NCBI GenBank assembly: GCA_004431415.1
Contig: QPMI01000218.1
Span: 1 to 64,000, forward strand
Origin: Cyanophora paradoxa
Taxonomy: Eukaryota > Glaucocystophyceae > Cyanophorales > Cyanophoraceae
Direction of reading: 5' to 3'
DNA length: 64,000 nt
The notes under the pieces were generated by a model. The model had not been told where the DNA came from. It saw nothing but the letters and a program-made list of their open reading frames with translations, and did no database searches. The position numbers and the translations under genes were made by a program. Positions 30,601-42,600 of the stretch are shown in pieces. Every line of letters starts with the position of its first letter. The first letter of the stretch is position 1.

Positions 30601-33600
30601 ACGACGCTGAGCGTCGCCACGCCGTCGCGCGGCAGGTCCGAGACGCTAGTCGAGGTGCTGCTGCCTGGAACGGTGTCGACGGGGGCGCCGTCCTTCATGA
30701 TCTGGTAGCTCTGCGGGGCGCCCGTCGCCGGGTGGTTCACGAGAGGGTGCCCGAGGTGCCGCCCAGGAGGCCCGTCGAGACGTTCGTGAGCTGCACGTTG
30801 GACGGAGCAGAAAGGGCGCCCGCGCCCGGCGAGCCCGCGCCGCCGAGGCCGCTCGCCGGCGTCACTGGCACCTGCACGCTGGCGGGGCCGGACGGGGAGC
30901 CCGACGGCGAGAGCGGCACAACCGAGAAGACGGCCGGCACGCCGGGCTGCAGGCCCGTCGCCACGAACGAGTTCGTCTCGCCGGTCGCCGGCACCGTCGC
31001 GACCGGCTGGCCGTTCTGGAGGACGGAGTACGACGCCCTGCGCGAAACACGCTTCCGCGTCAGACTCGCGCCGCGAAACACTCGCCCACGCCCCGGGGGC
31101 GGGGCGGGCGGGCAGGGCGGGGCACGCACGGGGCGCCGGCGCCGCCCTGCGGGCGGTTCCACGCGAGCTTGGCGCTGGAGGCCGAGGCCGGCGTGGCCGT
31201 GAGGACGAGCCCGGAGCCCGGGTTCGACGGGATGCCCGCGGCAAGGGACGGCGACGGAGTGCCCGCAGCGCCACCGGGGCTGATGGGCACGACGCTGAGG
31301 TTCGCCACGCCGCCGCGCGGCAGGTCGGAGACGGTTGCGGATGTCTTGCTGCCCGGGACGGTGCCGACGGAAACGCCGTCCTTCACGATCTGGTAGCTCT
31401 GCGGGGCGCCCGTCGCCGGCGGGCTCCACGAGAGGGTGCCCGAGGCGCTGCTTCCGCCCGAGGGCGACACGCTCGTGAGCTGCAGGTTCGAGGGGGCGGA
31501 GGGCGAGGAGGCGCCGGGCCCGAAGCCCGCGCCGCCGGCCCCGCGTACGGCGTGACGGGGACTTGCGGGCTGGCCGGGCCGCTCGGCGCGCCCGACGGCG
31601 AGAGCGGCACCACCGAGAAGGCCGCGGGGGCGTTCGGCTGCAGGCCCGTCGCAGTGAAGGTGTTCGTGTCGGCGCCCGTCGCGGGCACGGTCGCGATCTG
31701 CTGGCCGTTCTTGAGGACAGCGAACCTGAAGGCGCGCACGCAGCCCGCTCAATCAGCATAGCCGCCGCAGAAATGGAAGCGAAAGCATTGCGCGGAGCCC
31801 GCGCTACGCACTGCGAGGTGGGGCCAGCGCCGCCCTGCGGCCGGTTCCACGCGAGGCGAGCGCTCGACGCCGAGGCCGGCGTCGCCGTCAGCGTGATGCC
31901 CGCACCAGGGCTCGACGGGACGCCCACAGAGAGCGGGGCCGAGGCCGTGCCCGGCGCGCCGCCCGGTCCCATCGGGACGACGCTGAGCGTCGCCACGCCG
32001 TCGCGCGGCAGGTCCGAGACGCTAGTCGAGGTGCTGCTGCCTGGAACGGTGTCGACGGGGGCGCCGTCCTTCATGATCTGGTAGCTCTGCGGGGCGCCCG
32101 TCGCCGGGTGGTTCCACGAGAGGGTGCCCGAGGTGCCGCCCAGGAGGCCCGTCGAGACGTTCGTGAGCTGCACGTTGGACGGAGCAGAAAGGGCGCCCGC
32201 GCCCGGCGAGCCCGCGCCGCCGAGGCCGCTCGCCGGCGTCACTGGCACCTGCACGCTGGCGGGGCCGGACGGGGAGCCCGACGGCGAGAGCGGCACAACC
32301 GAGAAGACGGCCGGCACGCCGGGCTGCAGGCCCGTCGCCACGAACGAGTTCGTCTCGCCGGTCGCCGGCACCGTCGCGACCGGCTGGCCGTTCTGGAGGA
32401 CGGAGTACGACGCCCTGCGCGAAACACGCTTCCGCGTCAGACTCGCGCCGCGAAACACTCGCCCACGCCCCGGGGGCGGGGCGGGCGGGCAGGGCCGGGC
32501 ACGCACGGGGCGCCGGCGCCGCCCTGCGGGCGGTTCCACGCGAGCTTGGCGCTGGAGGCCGAGGCCGGCGTGGCCGTGAGGACGAGCCCGGAGCCCGGGT
32601 TCGACGGGATGCCCGCGGCAAGGGACGGCGACGGAGTGCCCGCAGCGCCACCGGGGCTGATGGGCACGACGCTGAGGTTCGCCACGCCGCCGCGCGGCAG
32701 GTCGGAGACGGTTGCGGATGTCTTGCTGCCCGGGACGGTGCCGACGGAAACGCCGTCCTTCACGATCTGGTAGCTCTGCGGGGCGCCCGTCGCCGGCGGG
32801 CTCCACGAGAGGGTGCCCGAGGCGCTGCTTCCGCCCGAGGGCGACACGCTCGTGAGCTGCAGGTTCGAGGGGGCGGAGGGCGAGGAGGCGCCGGGCCCGA
32901 AGCCCGCGCCGCCGGCCCCCGCGTACGGCGTGACGGGGACTTGCGGGCTGGCCGGGCCGCTCGGCGCGCCCGACGGCGAGAGCGGCACCACCGAGAAGGC
33001 CGCGGGGGCGTTCGGCTGCAGGCCCGTCGCAGTGAAGGTGTTCGTGTCGGCGCCCGTCGCGGGCACGGTCGCGATCTGCTGGCCGTTCTTGAGGACAGCG
33101 AACCTGAAGGCGCGCACGCAGCCCGCTCAATCAGCATAGCCGCCGCAGAAATGGAAGCGAAAGCATTGCGCGGAGCCCGCGCTACGCACTGCGAGGTGGG
33201 GCCAGCGCCGCCCTGCGGCCGGTTCCACGCGAGGCGAGCGCTCGACGCCGAGGCCGGCGTCGCCGTCAGCGTGATGCCCGCACCAGGGCTCGACGGGACG
33301 CCCACAGAGAGCGGGGCCGAGGCCGTGCCCGGCGCGCCGCCCGGTCCCATCGGGACGACGCTGAGCGTCGCCACGCCGTCGCGCGGCAGGTCCGAGACGC
33401 TAGTCGAGGTGCTGCTGCCTGGAACGGTGTCGACGGGGCGCCGTCCTTCATGATCTGGTAGCTCTGCGGGCGCCCGTCGCCGGGTGGTTCCACGAGAGGG
33501 TGCCCGAGGTGCCGCCAGGAGGCCCGTCGAGACGTTCGTGAGCTGCACGTTGGACGGAGCAGAAAGGGCGCCCGCGCCCGGCGAGCCCGCGCCGCCGAGG

Positions 33601-36600
33601 CCGCTCGCCGGCGTCACTGGCACCTGCACGCTGGCGGGGCCGGACGGGGAGCCCGACGGCGAGAGCGGCACAACCGAGAAGACGGCCGGCACGCCGGGCT
33701 GCAGGCCCGTCGCCACGAACGAGTTCGTCTCGCCGGTCGCCGGCACCGTCGCGACCGGCTGGCCGTTCTGGAGGACGGAGTACGACGCCCTGCGCGAAAC
33801 ACGCTTCCGCGTCAGACTCGCGCCGCGAAACACTCGCCCACGCCCCGGGGGCGGGGCGGGCGGGCAGGGCCGGGCACGCACGGGGCGCCGGCGCCGCCCT
33901 GCGGGCGGTTCCACGCGAGCTTGGCGCTGGAGGCCGAGGCCGGCGTGGCCGTGAGGACGAGCCCGGAGCCCGGGTTCGACGGGATGCCCGCGGCAAGGGA
34001 CGGCGACGGAGTGCCCGCAGCGCCACCGGGGCTGATGGGCACGACGCTGAGGTTCGCCACGCCGCCGCGCGGCAGGTCGGAGACGGTTGCGGATGTCTTG
34101 CTGCCCGGGACGGTGCCGACGGAAACGCCGTCCTTCACGATCTGGTAGCTCTGCGGGGCGCCCGTCGCCGGCGGGCTCCACGAGAGGGTGCCCGAGCGCT
34201 GCTTCCGCCCGAGGGCGACACGCTCGTGAGCTGCAGGTTCGAGGGGCGGAGGGCGAGGAGGCGCCGGGCCCGAAGCCCGCGCCGCCGGCCCCGCGTACGG
34301 CGTGACGGGGACTTGCGGGCTGGCCGGGCCGCTCGGCGCGCCCGACGGCGAGAGCGGCACCACCGAGAAGGCCGCGGGGCGTTCGGCTGCAGGCCCGTCG
34401 CAGTGAAGGTGTTCGTGTCGGCGCCCGTCGCGGGCACGGTCGCGATCTGCTGGCCGTTCTTGAGGACAGCGAACCTGAAGGCGCGCACGCAGCCCGCTCA
34501 ATCAGCATAGCCGCCGCAGAAATGGAAGCGAAAGCATTGCGCGGAGCCCGCGCTACGCACTGCGAGGTGGGGCCAGCGCCGCCCTGCGGCCGGTTCCACG
34601 CGAGGCGAGCGCTCGACGCCGAGGCCGGCGTCGCCGTCAGCGTGATGCCCGCACCAGGGCTCGACGGGACGCCCACAGAGAGCGGGGCCGAGGCCGTGCC
34701 CGGCGCGCCGCCCGGTCCCATCGGGACGACGCTGAGCGTCGCCACGCCGTCGCGCGGCAGGTCCGAGACGCTAGTCGAGGTGCTGCTGCCTGGAACGGTG
34801 TCGACGGGGGCGCCGTCCTTCATGATCTGGTAGCTCTGCGGGCGCCCGTCGCCGGGTGGTTCCACGAGAGGGTGCCCGAGGTGCCGCCCAGGAGGCCCGT
34901 CGAGACGTTCGTGAGCTGCACGTTGGACGGAGCAGAAAGGGCGCCCGCGCCCGGCGAGCCCGCGCCGCCGAGGCCGCTCGCCGGCGTCACTGGCACCTGC
35001 ACGCTGGCGGGGCCGGACGGGGAGCCCGACGGCGAGAGCGGCACAACCGAGAAGACGGCCGGCACGCCGGGCTGCAGGCCCGTCGCCACGAACGAGTTCG
35101 TCTCGCCGGTCGCCGGCACCGTCGCGACCGGCTGGCCGTTCTGGAGGACGGAGTACGACGCCCTGCGCGAAACACGCTTCCGCGTCAGACTCGCGCCGCG
35201 AAACACCCGCCCACGCCCCGGGGGCGGGGCGGGCGGGCAGGGCCGGGCACGCACGGGGCGCCGGCGCCGCCCTGCGGGCGGTTCCACGCGAGCTTGGCGC
35301 TGGAGGCCGAGGCCGGCGTGGCCGTGAGGACGAGCCCGGAGCCCGGGTTCGACGGGATGCCCGCGGCAAGGGACGGCGACGGAGTGCCCGCAGCGCCACC
35401 GGGGCTGATGGGCACGACGCTGAGGTTCGCCACGCCGCCGCGCGGCAGGTCGGAGACGGTTGCGGATGTCTTGCTGCCCGGGACGGTGCCGACGGAAACG
35501 CCGTCCTTCACGATCTGGTAGCTCTGCGGGGCGCCCGTCGCCGGCGGGCTCCACGAGAGGGTGCCCGAGGCGCTGCTTCCGCCCGAGGGCGACACGCTCG
35601 TGAGCTGCAGGTTCGAGGGGCGGAGGGCGAGGAGGCGCCGGGCCCGAAGCCCGCGCCGCCGGCCCCGCGTACGGCGTGACGGGGACTTGCGGGCTGGCCG
35701 GGCCGCTCGGCGCGCCCGACGGCGAGAGCGGCACCACCGAGAAGGCCGCGGGGGCGTTCGGCTGCAGGCCCGTCGCAGTGAAGGTGTTCGTGTCGGCGCC
35801 CGTCGCGGGCACGGTCGCGATCTGCTGGCCGTTCTTGAGGACAGCGAACCTGAAGGCGCGCACGCAGCCCGCTCAATCAGCATAGCCGCCGCAGAAATGG
35901 AAGCGAAAGCATTGCGCGGAGCCCGCGCTACGCTCTGCGAGGTGGGGCCAGCGCCGCCCTGCGGCCGGTTCCACGCGAGGCGAGCGCTCGACGCCGAGGC
36001 CGGCGTCGCCGTCAGCGTGATGCCCGCACCAGGGCTCGACGGGACGCCCACAGAGAGCGGGGCCGAGGCCGTGCCCGGCGCGCCGCCCGGTCCCATCGGG
36101 ACGACGCTGAGCGTCGCCACGCCGTCGCGCGGCAGGTCCGAGACGCTAGTCGAGGTGCTGCTGCCTGGAACGGTGTCGACGGGGCGCCGTCCTTCATGAT
36201 CTGGTAGCTCTGCGGGGCGCCCGTCGCCGGGTGGTTCCACGAGAGGGTGCCCGAGGTGCCGCCCAGGAGGCCCGTCGAGACGTTCGTGAGCTGCACGTTG
36301 GACGGAGCAGAAAGGGCGCCCGCGCCCGGCGAGCCCGCGCCGCCGAGGCCGCTCGCCGGCGTCACTGGCACCTGCACGCTGGCGGGGCCGGACGGGGAGC
36401 CCGACGGCGAGAGCGGCACAACCGAGAAGACGGCCGGCACGCCGGGCTGCAGGCCCGTCGCCACGAACGAGTTCGTCTCGCCGGTCGCCGGCACCGTCGC
36501 GACCGGCTGGCCGTTCTGGAGGACGGAGTACGACGCCCTGCGCGAAACACGCTTCCGCGTCAGACTCGCGCCGCGAAACACTCGCCCACGCCCGGGGCGG

Positions 36601-39600
36601 GGCGGGCGGGCAGGGCCGGGCACGCACGGGGCGCCGGCGCCGCCTGCGGGCGGTTCCACGCGAGCTTGGCGCTGGAGGCCGAGGCCGGCGTGGCCGTGAG
36701 GACGAGCCCGGAGCCCGGGTTCGACGGGATGCCCGCGGCAAGGGACGGCGACGGAGTGCCCGCAGCGCCACCGGGCTGATGGGCACGACGCTGAGGTTCG
36801 CCACGCCGCCGCGCGGCAGGTCGGAGACGGTTGCGGATGTCTTGCTGCCCGGGACGGTGCCGACGGAAACGCCGTCCTTCACGATCTGGTAGCTCTGCGG
36901 GGCGCCGTCGCCGGCGGCTCCACGAGAGGGTGCCCGAGGCGCTGCTTCCGCCCGAGGGCGACACGCTCGTGAGCTGCAGGTTCGAGGGGCGGAGGGCGAG
37001 GAGGCGCCGGGCCCGAAGCCCGCGCCGCCGGCCCCCGCGTACGGCGTGACGGGGACTTGCGGGCTGGCCGGGCCGCTCGGCGCGCCCGACGGCGAGAGCG
37101 GCACCACCGAGAAGGCCGCGGGGCGTTCGGCTGCAGGCCCGTCGCAGTGAAGGTGTTCGTGTCGGCGCCCGTCGCGGGCACGGTCGCGATCTGCTGGCCG
37201 TTCTTGAGGACAGCGAACCTGAAGGCGCGCACGCAGCCCGCTCAATCAGCATAGCCGCCGCAGAAATGGAAGCGAAAGCATTGCGCGGAGCCCGCGCTAC
37301 GCACTGCGAGGTGGGGCCAGCGCCGCCCTGCGGCCGGTTCCACGCGAGGCGAGCGCTCGACGCCGAGGCCGGCGTCGCCGTCAGCGTGATGCCCGCACCA
37401 GGGCTCGACGGGACGCCCACAGAGAGCGGGGCCGAGGCCGTGCCCGGCGCGCCGCCCGGTCCCATCGGGACGACGCTGAGCGTCGCCACGCCGTCGCGCG
37501 GCAGGTCCGAGACGCTAGTCGAGGTGCTGCTGCCTGGAACGGTGTCGACGGGGGCGCCGTCCTTCATGATCTGGTAGCTCTGCGGGGCGCCCGTCGCCGG
37601 GTGGTTCCACGAGAGGGTGCCCGAGGTGCCGCCCAAGAGGCCCGTCGAGACGTTCGTGAGCTGCACGTTGGACGGAGCAGAGGGGGCGCCCGCGCCCGGC
37701 GAGCCCGCGCCGCCGAGGCCGCTCGCCGGCGTCACTGGCACCTGCACGCTGGCGGGGCCGGACGGGGAGCCCGACGGCGAGAGCGGCACAACCGAGAAGA
37801 CGGCCGGCACGCCGGGCTGCAGGCCCGTCGCCACGAACGAGTTCGTCTCGCCGGTCGCCGGCACCGTCGCGACCGGCTGGCCGTTCTGGAGGACGGAGTA
37901 CGACGCCCTGCGCGAAACACGCTTCCGCGTCAGACTCGCGCCGCGAAACACCGCCCACGCCCGGGGCGGGGCGGGCGGGCAGGGCGGGCACGCACGGGGC
38001 GCCGGCGCCGCCCTGCGGGCGGTTCCACGCGAGCTTGGCGCTGGAGGCCGAGGCCGGCGTGGCCGTGAGGACGAGCCCGGAGCCCGGGTTCGACGGGATG
38101 CCCGCGGCAAGGGACGGCGACGGAGTGCCCGCGGCGCCACCGGGGCTGATGGGCACGACGCTGAGGTTCGCCACGCCGCCGCGCGGCAGGTCGGAGACGG
38201 TTGCGGATGTCTTGCTGCCCGGACGGTGCCGACGGAAACGCCGTCCTTCACGATCTGGTAGCTCTGCGGGGCGCCCGTCGCCGGCGGGCTCCACGAGAGG
38301 GTGCCCGAGGCGCTGCTTCGCCCGAGGGCGACACGCTCGTGAGCTGCAGGTTCGAGGGGCGGAGGGCGAGGAGGCGCCGGGCCCGAAGCCCGCGCCGGCC
38401 CCCGCGTACGGCGTGACGGGGACTTGCGGCTGGCCGGGCCGCTCGGCGCGCCCGACGGCGAGAGCGGCACCACCGAGAAGGCCGCGGGGGCGTTTGGCTG
38501 CAGGCCCGTCGCAGTGAAGGTGTTCGTGTCGGCGCCGTCGCGGGCACGGTCGCGATCTGCTGGCCGTTCTTGAGGACAGCGAACCTGAAGGCGCGCACGC
38601 AGCCGCTCAATCAGCATAGCCGCCGCAGAAATGGAAGCGAAAGCATTGCGCGGAGCCCGCGCTACGCACTGCGAGGTGGGGCCAGCGCGCCCTGCGGCCG
38701 GTTCCACGCGAGGCGAGCGCTCGACGCCGAGGCCGGCGTCGCCGTCAGCGTGATGCCCGCACCAGGGCTCGACGGGACGCCCACAGAGAGCGGGGCCGAG
38801 GCCGTGCCCGGCGCGCCGCCCGGTCCCGTCGGGACGACGCTGAGCGTCGCCACGCCGTCGCGCGGCAGGTCCGAGACGCTAGTCGAGGTGCTGCTGCCTG
38901 GAACGGTGTCGACGGGGGCGCCGTCCTTCATGATCTGGTAGCTCTGCGGGGCGCCCGTCGCCGGGTGGTTCACGAGAGGGTGCCCGAGGTGCCGCCCAGG
39001 AGGCCCGTCGAGACGTTCGTGAGCTGCACGTTGGACGGAGCAGAAAGGGCGCCCGCGCCCGGCGAGCCCGCGCCGCCGAGGCCGCTCGCCGGCGTCACTG
39101 GCACCTGCACGCTGGCGGGGCCGGACGGGGATCCCGACGGCGAGAGCGGCACAACCGAGAAGACGGCCGGCGCGCCGGGCTGCAGGCCCGTCGCCACGAA
39201 CGAGTTCGTCTCGCCGGTCGCCGGCACCGTCGCGACCGGCTGGCCGTTCTGGAGGACGGAGTACGACGCCCTGCGCGAAACACGCCTCCGCGTCAGACTC
39301 GCGCCGCGAAACACCCGCCCAAGCCCCGGGGGCGGGGCGGGCGGGCAGGGCGGGGCACGCACGGGGCGCCGGCGCCGCCCTGCGGGCGGTTCCACGCGAG
39401 CTTGGCGCTGGAGGCCGAGGCCGGCGTGGCCGTGAGGACGAGCCCGGAGCCCGGGTTCGACGGGATGCCCGCGGCAAGGGACGGCGACGGAGTGCCCGCA
39501 GCGCCACCGGGGCTGATGGGCACGACGCTGAGGTTCGCCACGCCGCCGCGCGGCAGGTCGGAGACGGTTGCGGATGTCTTGCTGCCCGGGACGGTGCCGA

Positions 39601-42600
39601 CGGAAACGCCGTCCTTTATGACCTGGTAGCTCTGCGGGGCGCCGGCGGCCGGCGGGCTCCACGAGAGGGTGGCCGAGGTGCCGCCCATGAGGCCCGAGGA
39701 GACGTTGGTGAGCTGCAGGTTCGAGGGGGCGGAGGGCGAGGAGGCGCCGGGCCCAAAGCCCGCGCCGCCGGCCCCCGCGTACGGCGTGACGGGGACTTGC
39801 GGGCTGGCCGGGCCGCTCGGCGCGCCGACGGAGAGAGCGGCACCACCAAGAAGACGGCGGGCGCGCCGGGCTGCAGGCCCGTCGCCGTGAAGGTGTTCGG
39901 TCCGGCGCCTGCTGCGGGACGGTCGCGACCTGCTGTCCGTTCGCAAGGACGGCAAACCTGCAGGCGCACGCGCGGGCGGACAAGTCAGCATGCGCATGGC
40001 CGCGAAATTAAACCCGCGCAGTTTCGCGGGGTCCCCCCCCACGCACTGCGAGGTGGGGCCAGCGCCGCCCTGCGGCCGGTTCCACGCGAGGCGAGCGCTC
40101 GACGCCGAGGCCGGCGTCGCCGTCAGCGTGATGCCCGCACCAGGGCTCGACGGGACGCCCACAGAGAGCGGGGCCGAGGCCGTGCCCGGCGCGCCGCCCG
40201 GTCCCGTCGGGACGACGCTGAGCGTCGCCACGCCGTCGCGCGGCAGGTCCGAGACGCTAGTCGAGGTGCTGCTGCCTGGAACGGTGTCGACGGGGGCGCC
40301 GTCCTTCATGATCTGGTAGCTCTGCGGGGCGCCCGTCGCCGGGTGGTTCCACGAGAGGGTGCCCGAGGTGCCGCCCAAGAGGCCCGTCGAGACGTTCGTG
40401 AGCTGCACGTTGGACGGAGCAGAGGGGGCGCCCGCGCCCGGCGAGCCCGCGCCGCCGAGGCCGCTCGCCGGCGTCACTGGCACCTGCACGCTGGCGGGGC
40501 CGGACGGGGAGCCCGACGGCGAGAGCGGCACAACCGAGAAGACGGCCGGCGCGCCGGGCTGCAGGCCCGTCGCCACGAACGAGTTCGTCTCGCCGGTCGC
40601 CGGCACCGTCGCGACCGCTGGCCGTTCTGGAGGACGGAGTACGACGCCCTGCGCGAAACACGCTTCCGCGTCAGACTCGCGCCGCGAAACACCCGCCCAC
40701 GCCCGGGGCGGGCGGCGGGCAGGGCGGGCACGCACGGGCGCCGGCGCCGCCTGCGGGCGGTTCCACGCGAGCTTGGCGCTGGAGGCCGAGGCCGGCGTGG
40801 CCGTGAGGACGAGCCGGAGCCCGGGTTCGACGGGATGCCCGCGGCAAGGGACGGCGACGGAGTGCCCGCAGCGCCACCGGGCTGATGGGCACGACGCTGA
40901 GGTTCGCCACGCCGCCGCGCGGCAGGTCGGAGACGGTTGCGGATGTCTTGCTGCCGGGACGGTGCCGACGGAAACGCCGTCCTTCACGATCTGGTAGCTC
41001 TGCGGGGCGCCCGTCGCCGGCGGCTCACGAGAGGGTGCCGAGGCGCTGCTTCGCCGAGGGCGACACGCTCGTGAGCTGCAGGTTCGAGGGGCGGAGGCGA
41101 GGAGGCGCCGGGCCCGAAGCCCGCGCCGCCGGCCCCCGCGTACGGCGTGACGGGGACTTGCGGGCTGGCCGGGCCGCTCGGCGCGCCCGACGGCGAGAGC
41201 GGCACCACCGAGAAGGCCGCGGGGGCGTTCGGCTGCAGGCCCGTCGCAGTGAAGGTGTTCGGTCCGGCGCCTGCTGCGGGGACGGTCGCGATCTGCTGGC
41301 CGTTCTTGAGGACAGCGAACCTGAAGGCGCGCACGCAGCCCGCTCAATCAGCATAGCCGCCGCAGAAATGGAAGCGAAAGCATTGCGCGGAGCCCGCGCT
41401 ACGCACTGCGAGGTGGGGCCAGCGCCGCCCTGCGGCCGGTTCCACGCGAGGCGAGCGCTCGACGCCGAGGCCGGCGTCGCCGTCAGCGTGATGCCCGCAC
41501 CAGGGCTCGACGGGACGCCCACAGAGAGCGGGGCCGAGGCCGTGCCCGGCGCGCCGCCCGGTCCCGTCGGGACGACGCTGAGCGTCGCCACGCCGTCGCG
41601 CGGCAGGTCAGAGACGCTAGTCGAGGTGCTGCTGCCTGGAACGGTGTCGACGGGGGCGCCGTCCTTCATAATCTGGTAGCTCTGCGGGGCGCCCGTCGCC
41701 GGGTGGTTCCACGAGAGGGTGCCCGAGGTGCCGCCCAGGAGGCCCGTCGAGACGTTCGTGAGCTGCACGTTGGACGGAGCAGAGGGGGCGCCCGCGCCCG
41801 GCGAGCCCGCGCCGCCGAGGCCGCTCGCCGGCGTCACTGGCACCTGCACGCTGGCGGGGCGGACGGGGAGCCCGACGGCGAGAGCGGCACAACCGAGAAG
41901 ACGGCCGGCGCGCCGGGCTGCAGGCCCGTCGCCACGAACGAGTTCGTCTCGCCGGTCGCCGGCACCGTCGCGACCGGCTGGCCGTTCTGGAGGACGGAGT
42001 ACGACGCCCTGCGCGAAACACGCCTCCGCGTCAGACTCGCGCCGCGAAACACCCGCCCAAGCCCGGGGCGGGGCGGGCGGCAGGGCGGGGCACGCACGGG
42101 CGCCGGCGCCGCCTGCGGGCGGTTCCACGCGAGCTTGGCGCTGGAGGCCGAGGCCGGCGTGGCCGTGAGGACGAGCCCGGAGCCCGGGTTCGACGGGATG
42201 CCCGCGGCAAGGGACGGCGACGGAGTGCCCGCAGCGCCACCGGGGCTGATGGGCACGACGCTGAGGTTCGCCACGCCGCCGCGCGGCAGGTCGGAGACGG
42301 TTGCGGATGTCTTGCTGCCCGGGACGGTGCCGACGGAAACGCCGTCCTTTATGACCTGGTAGCTCTGCGGGGCGCCGGCGGCCGGCGGGCTCCACGAGAG
42401 GGTGGCCGAGGTGCCGCCCATGAGGCCCGAGGAGACGTTGGTGAGCTGCAGGTTCGAGGGGGCGGAGGGCGAGGAGGCGCCGGGCCCAAAGCCCGCGCCG
42501 CCGGCCCCCGCGTACGGCGTGACGGGGACTTGCGGGCTGGCCGGGCCGCTCGGCGCGCCCGACGGAGAGAGCGGCACCACCAAGAAGACGGCGGGCGCGC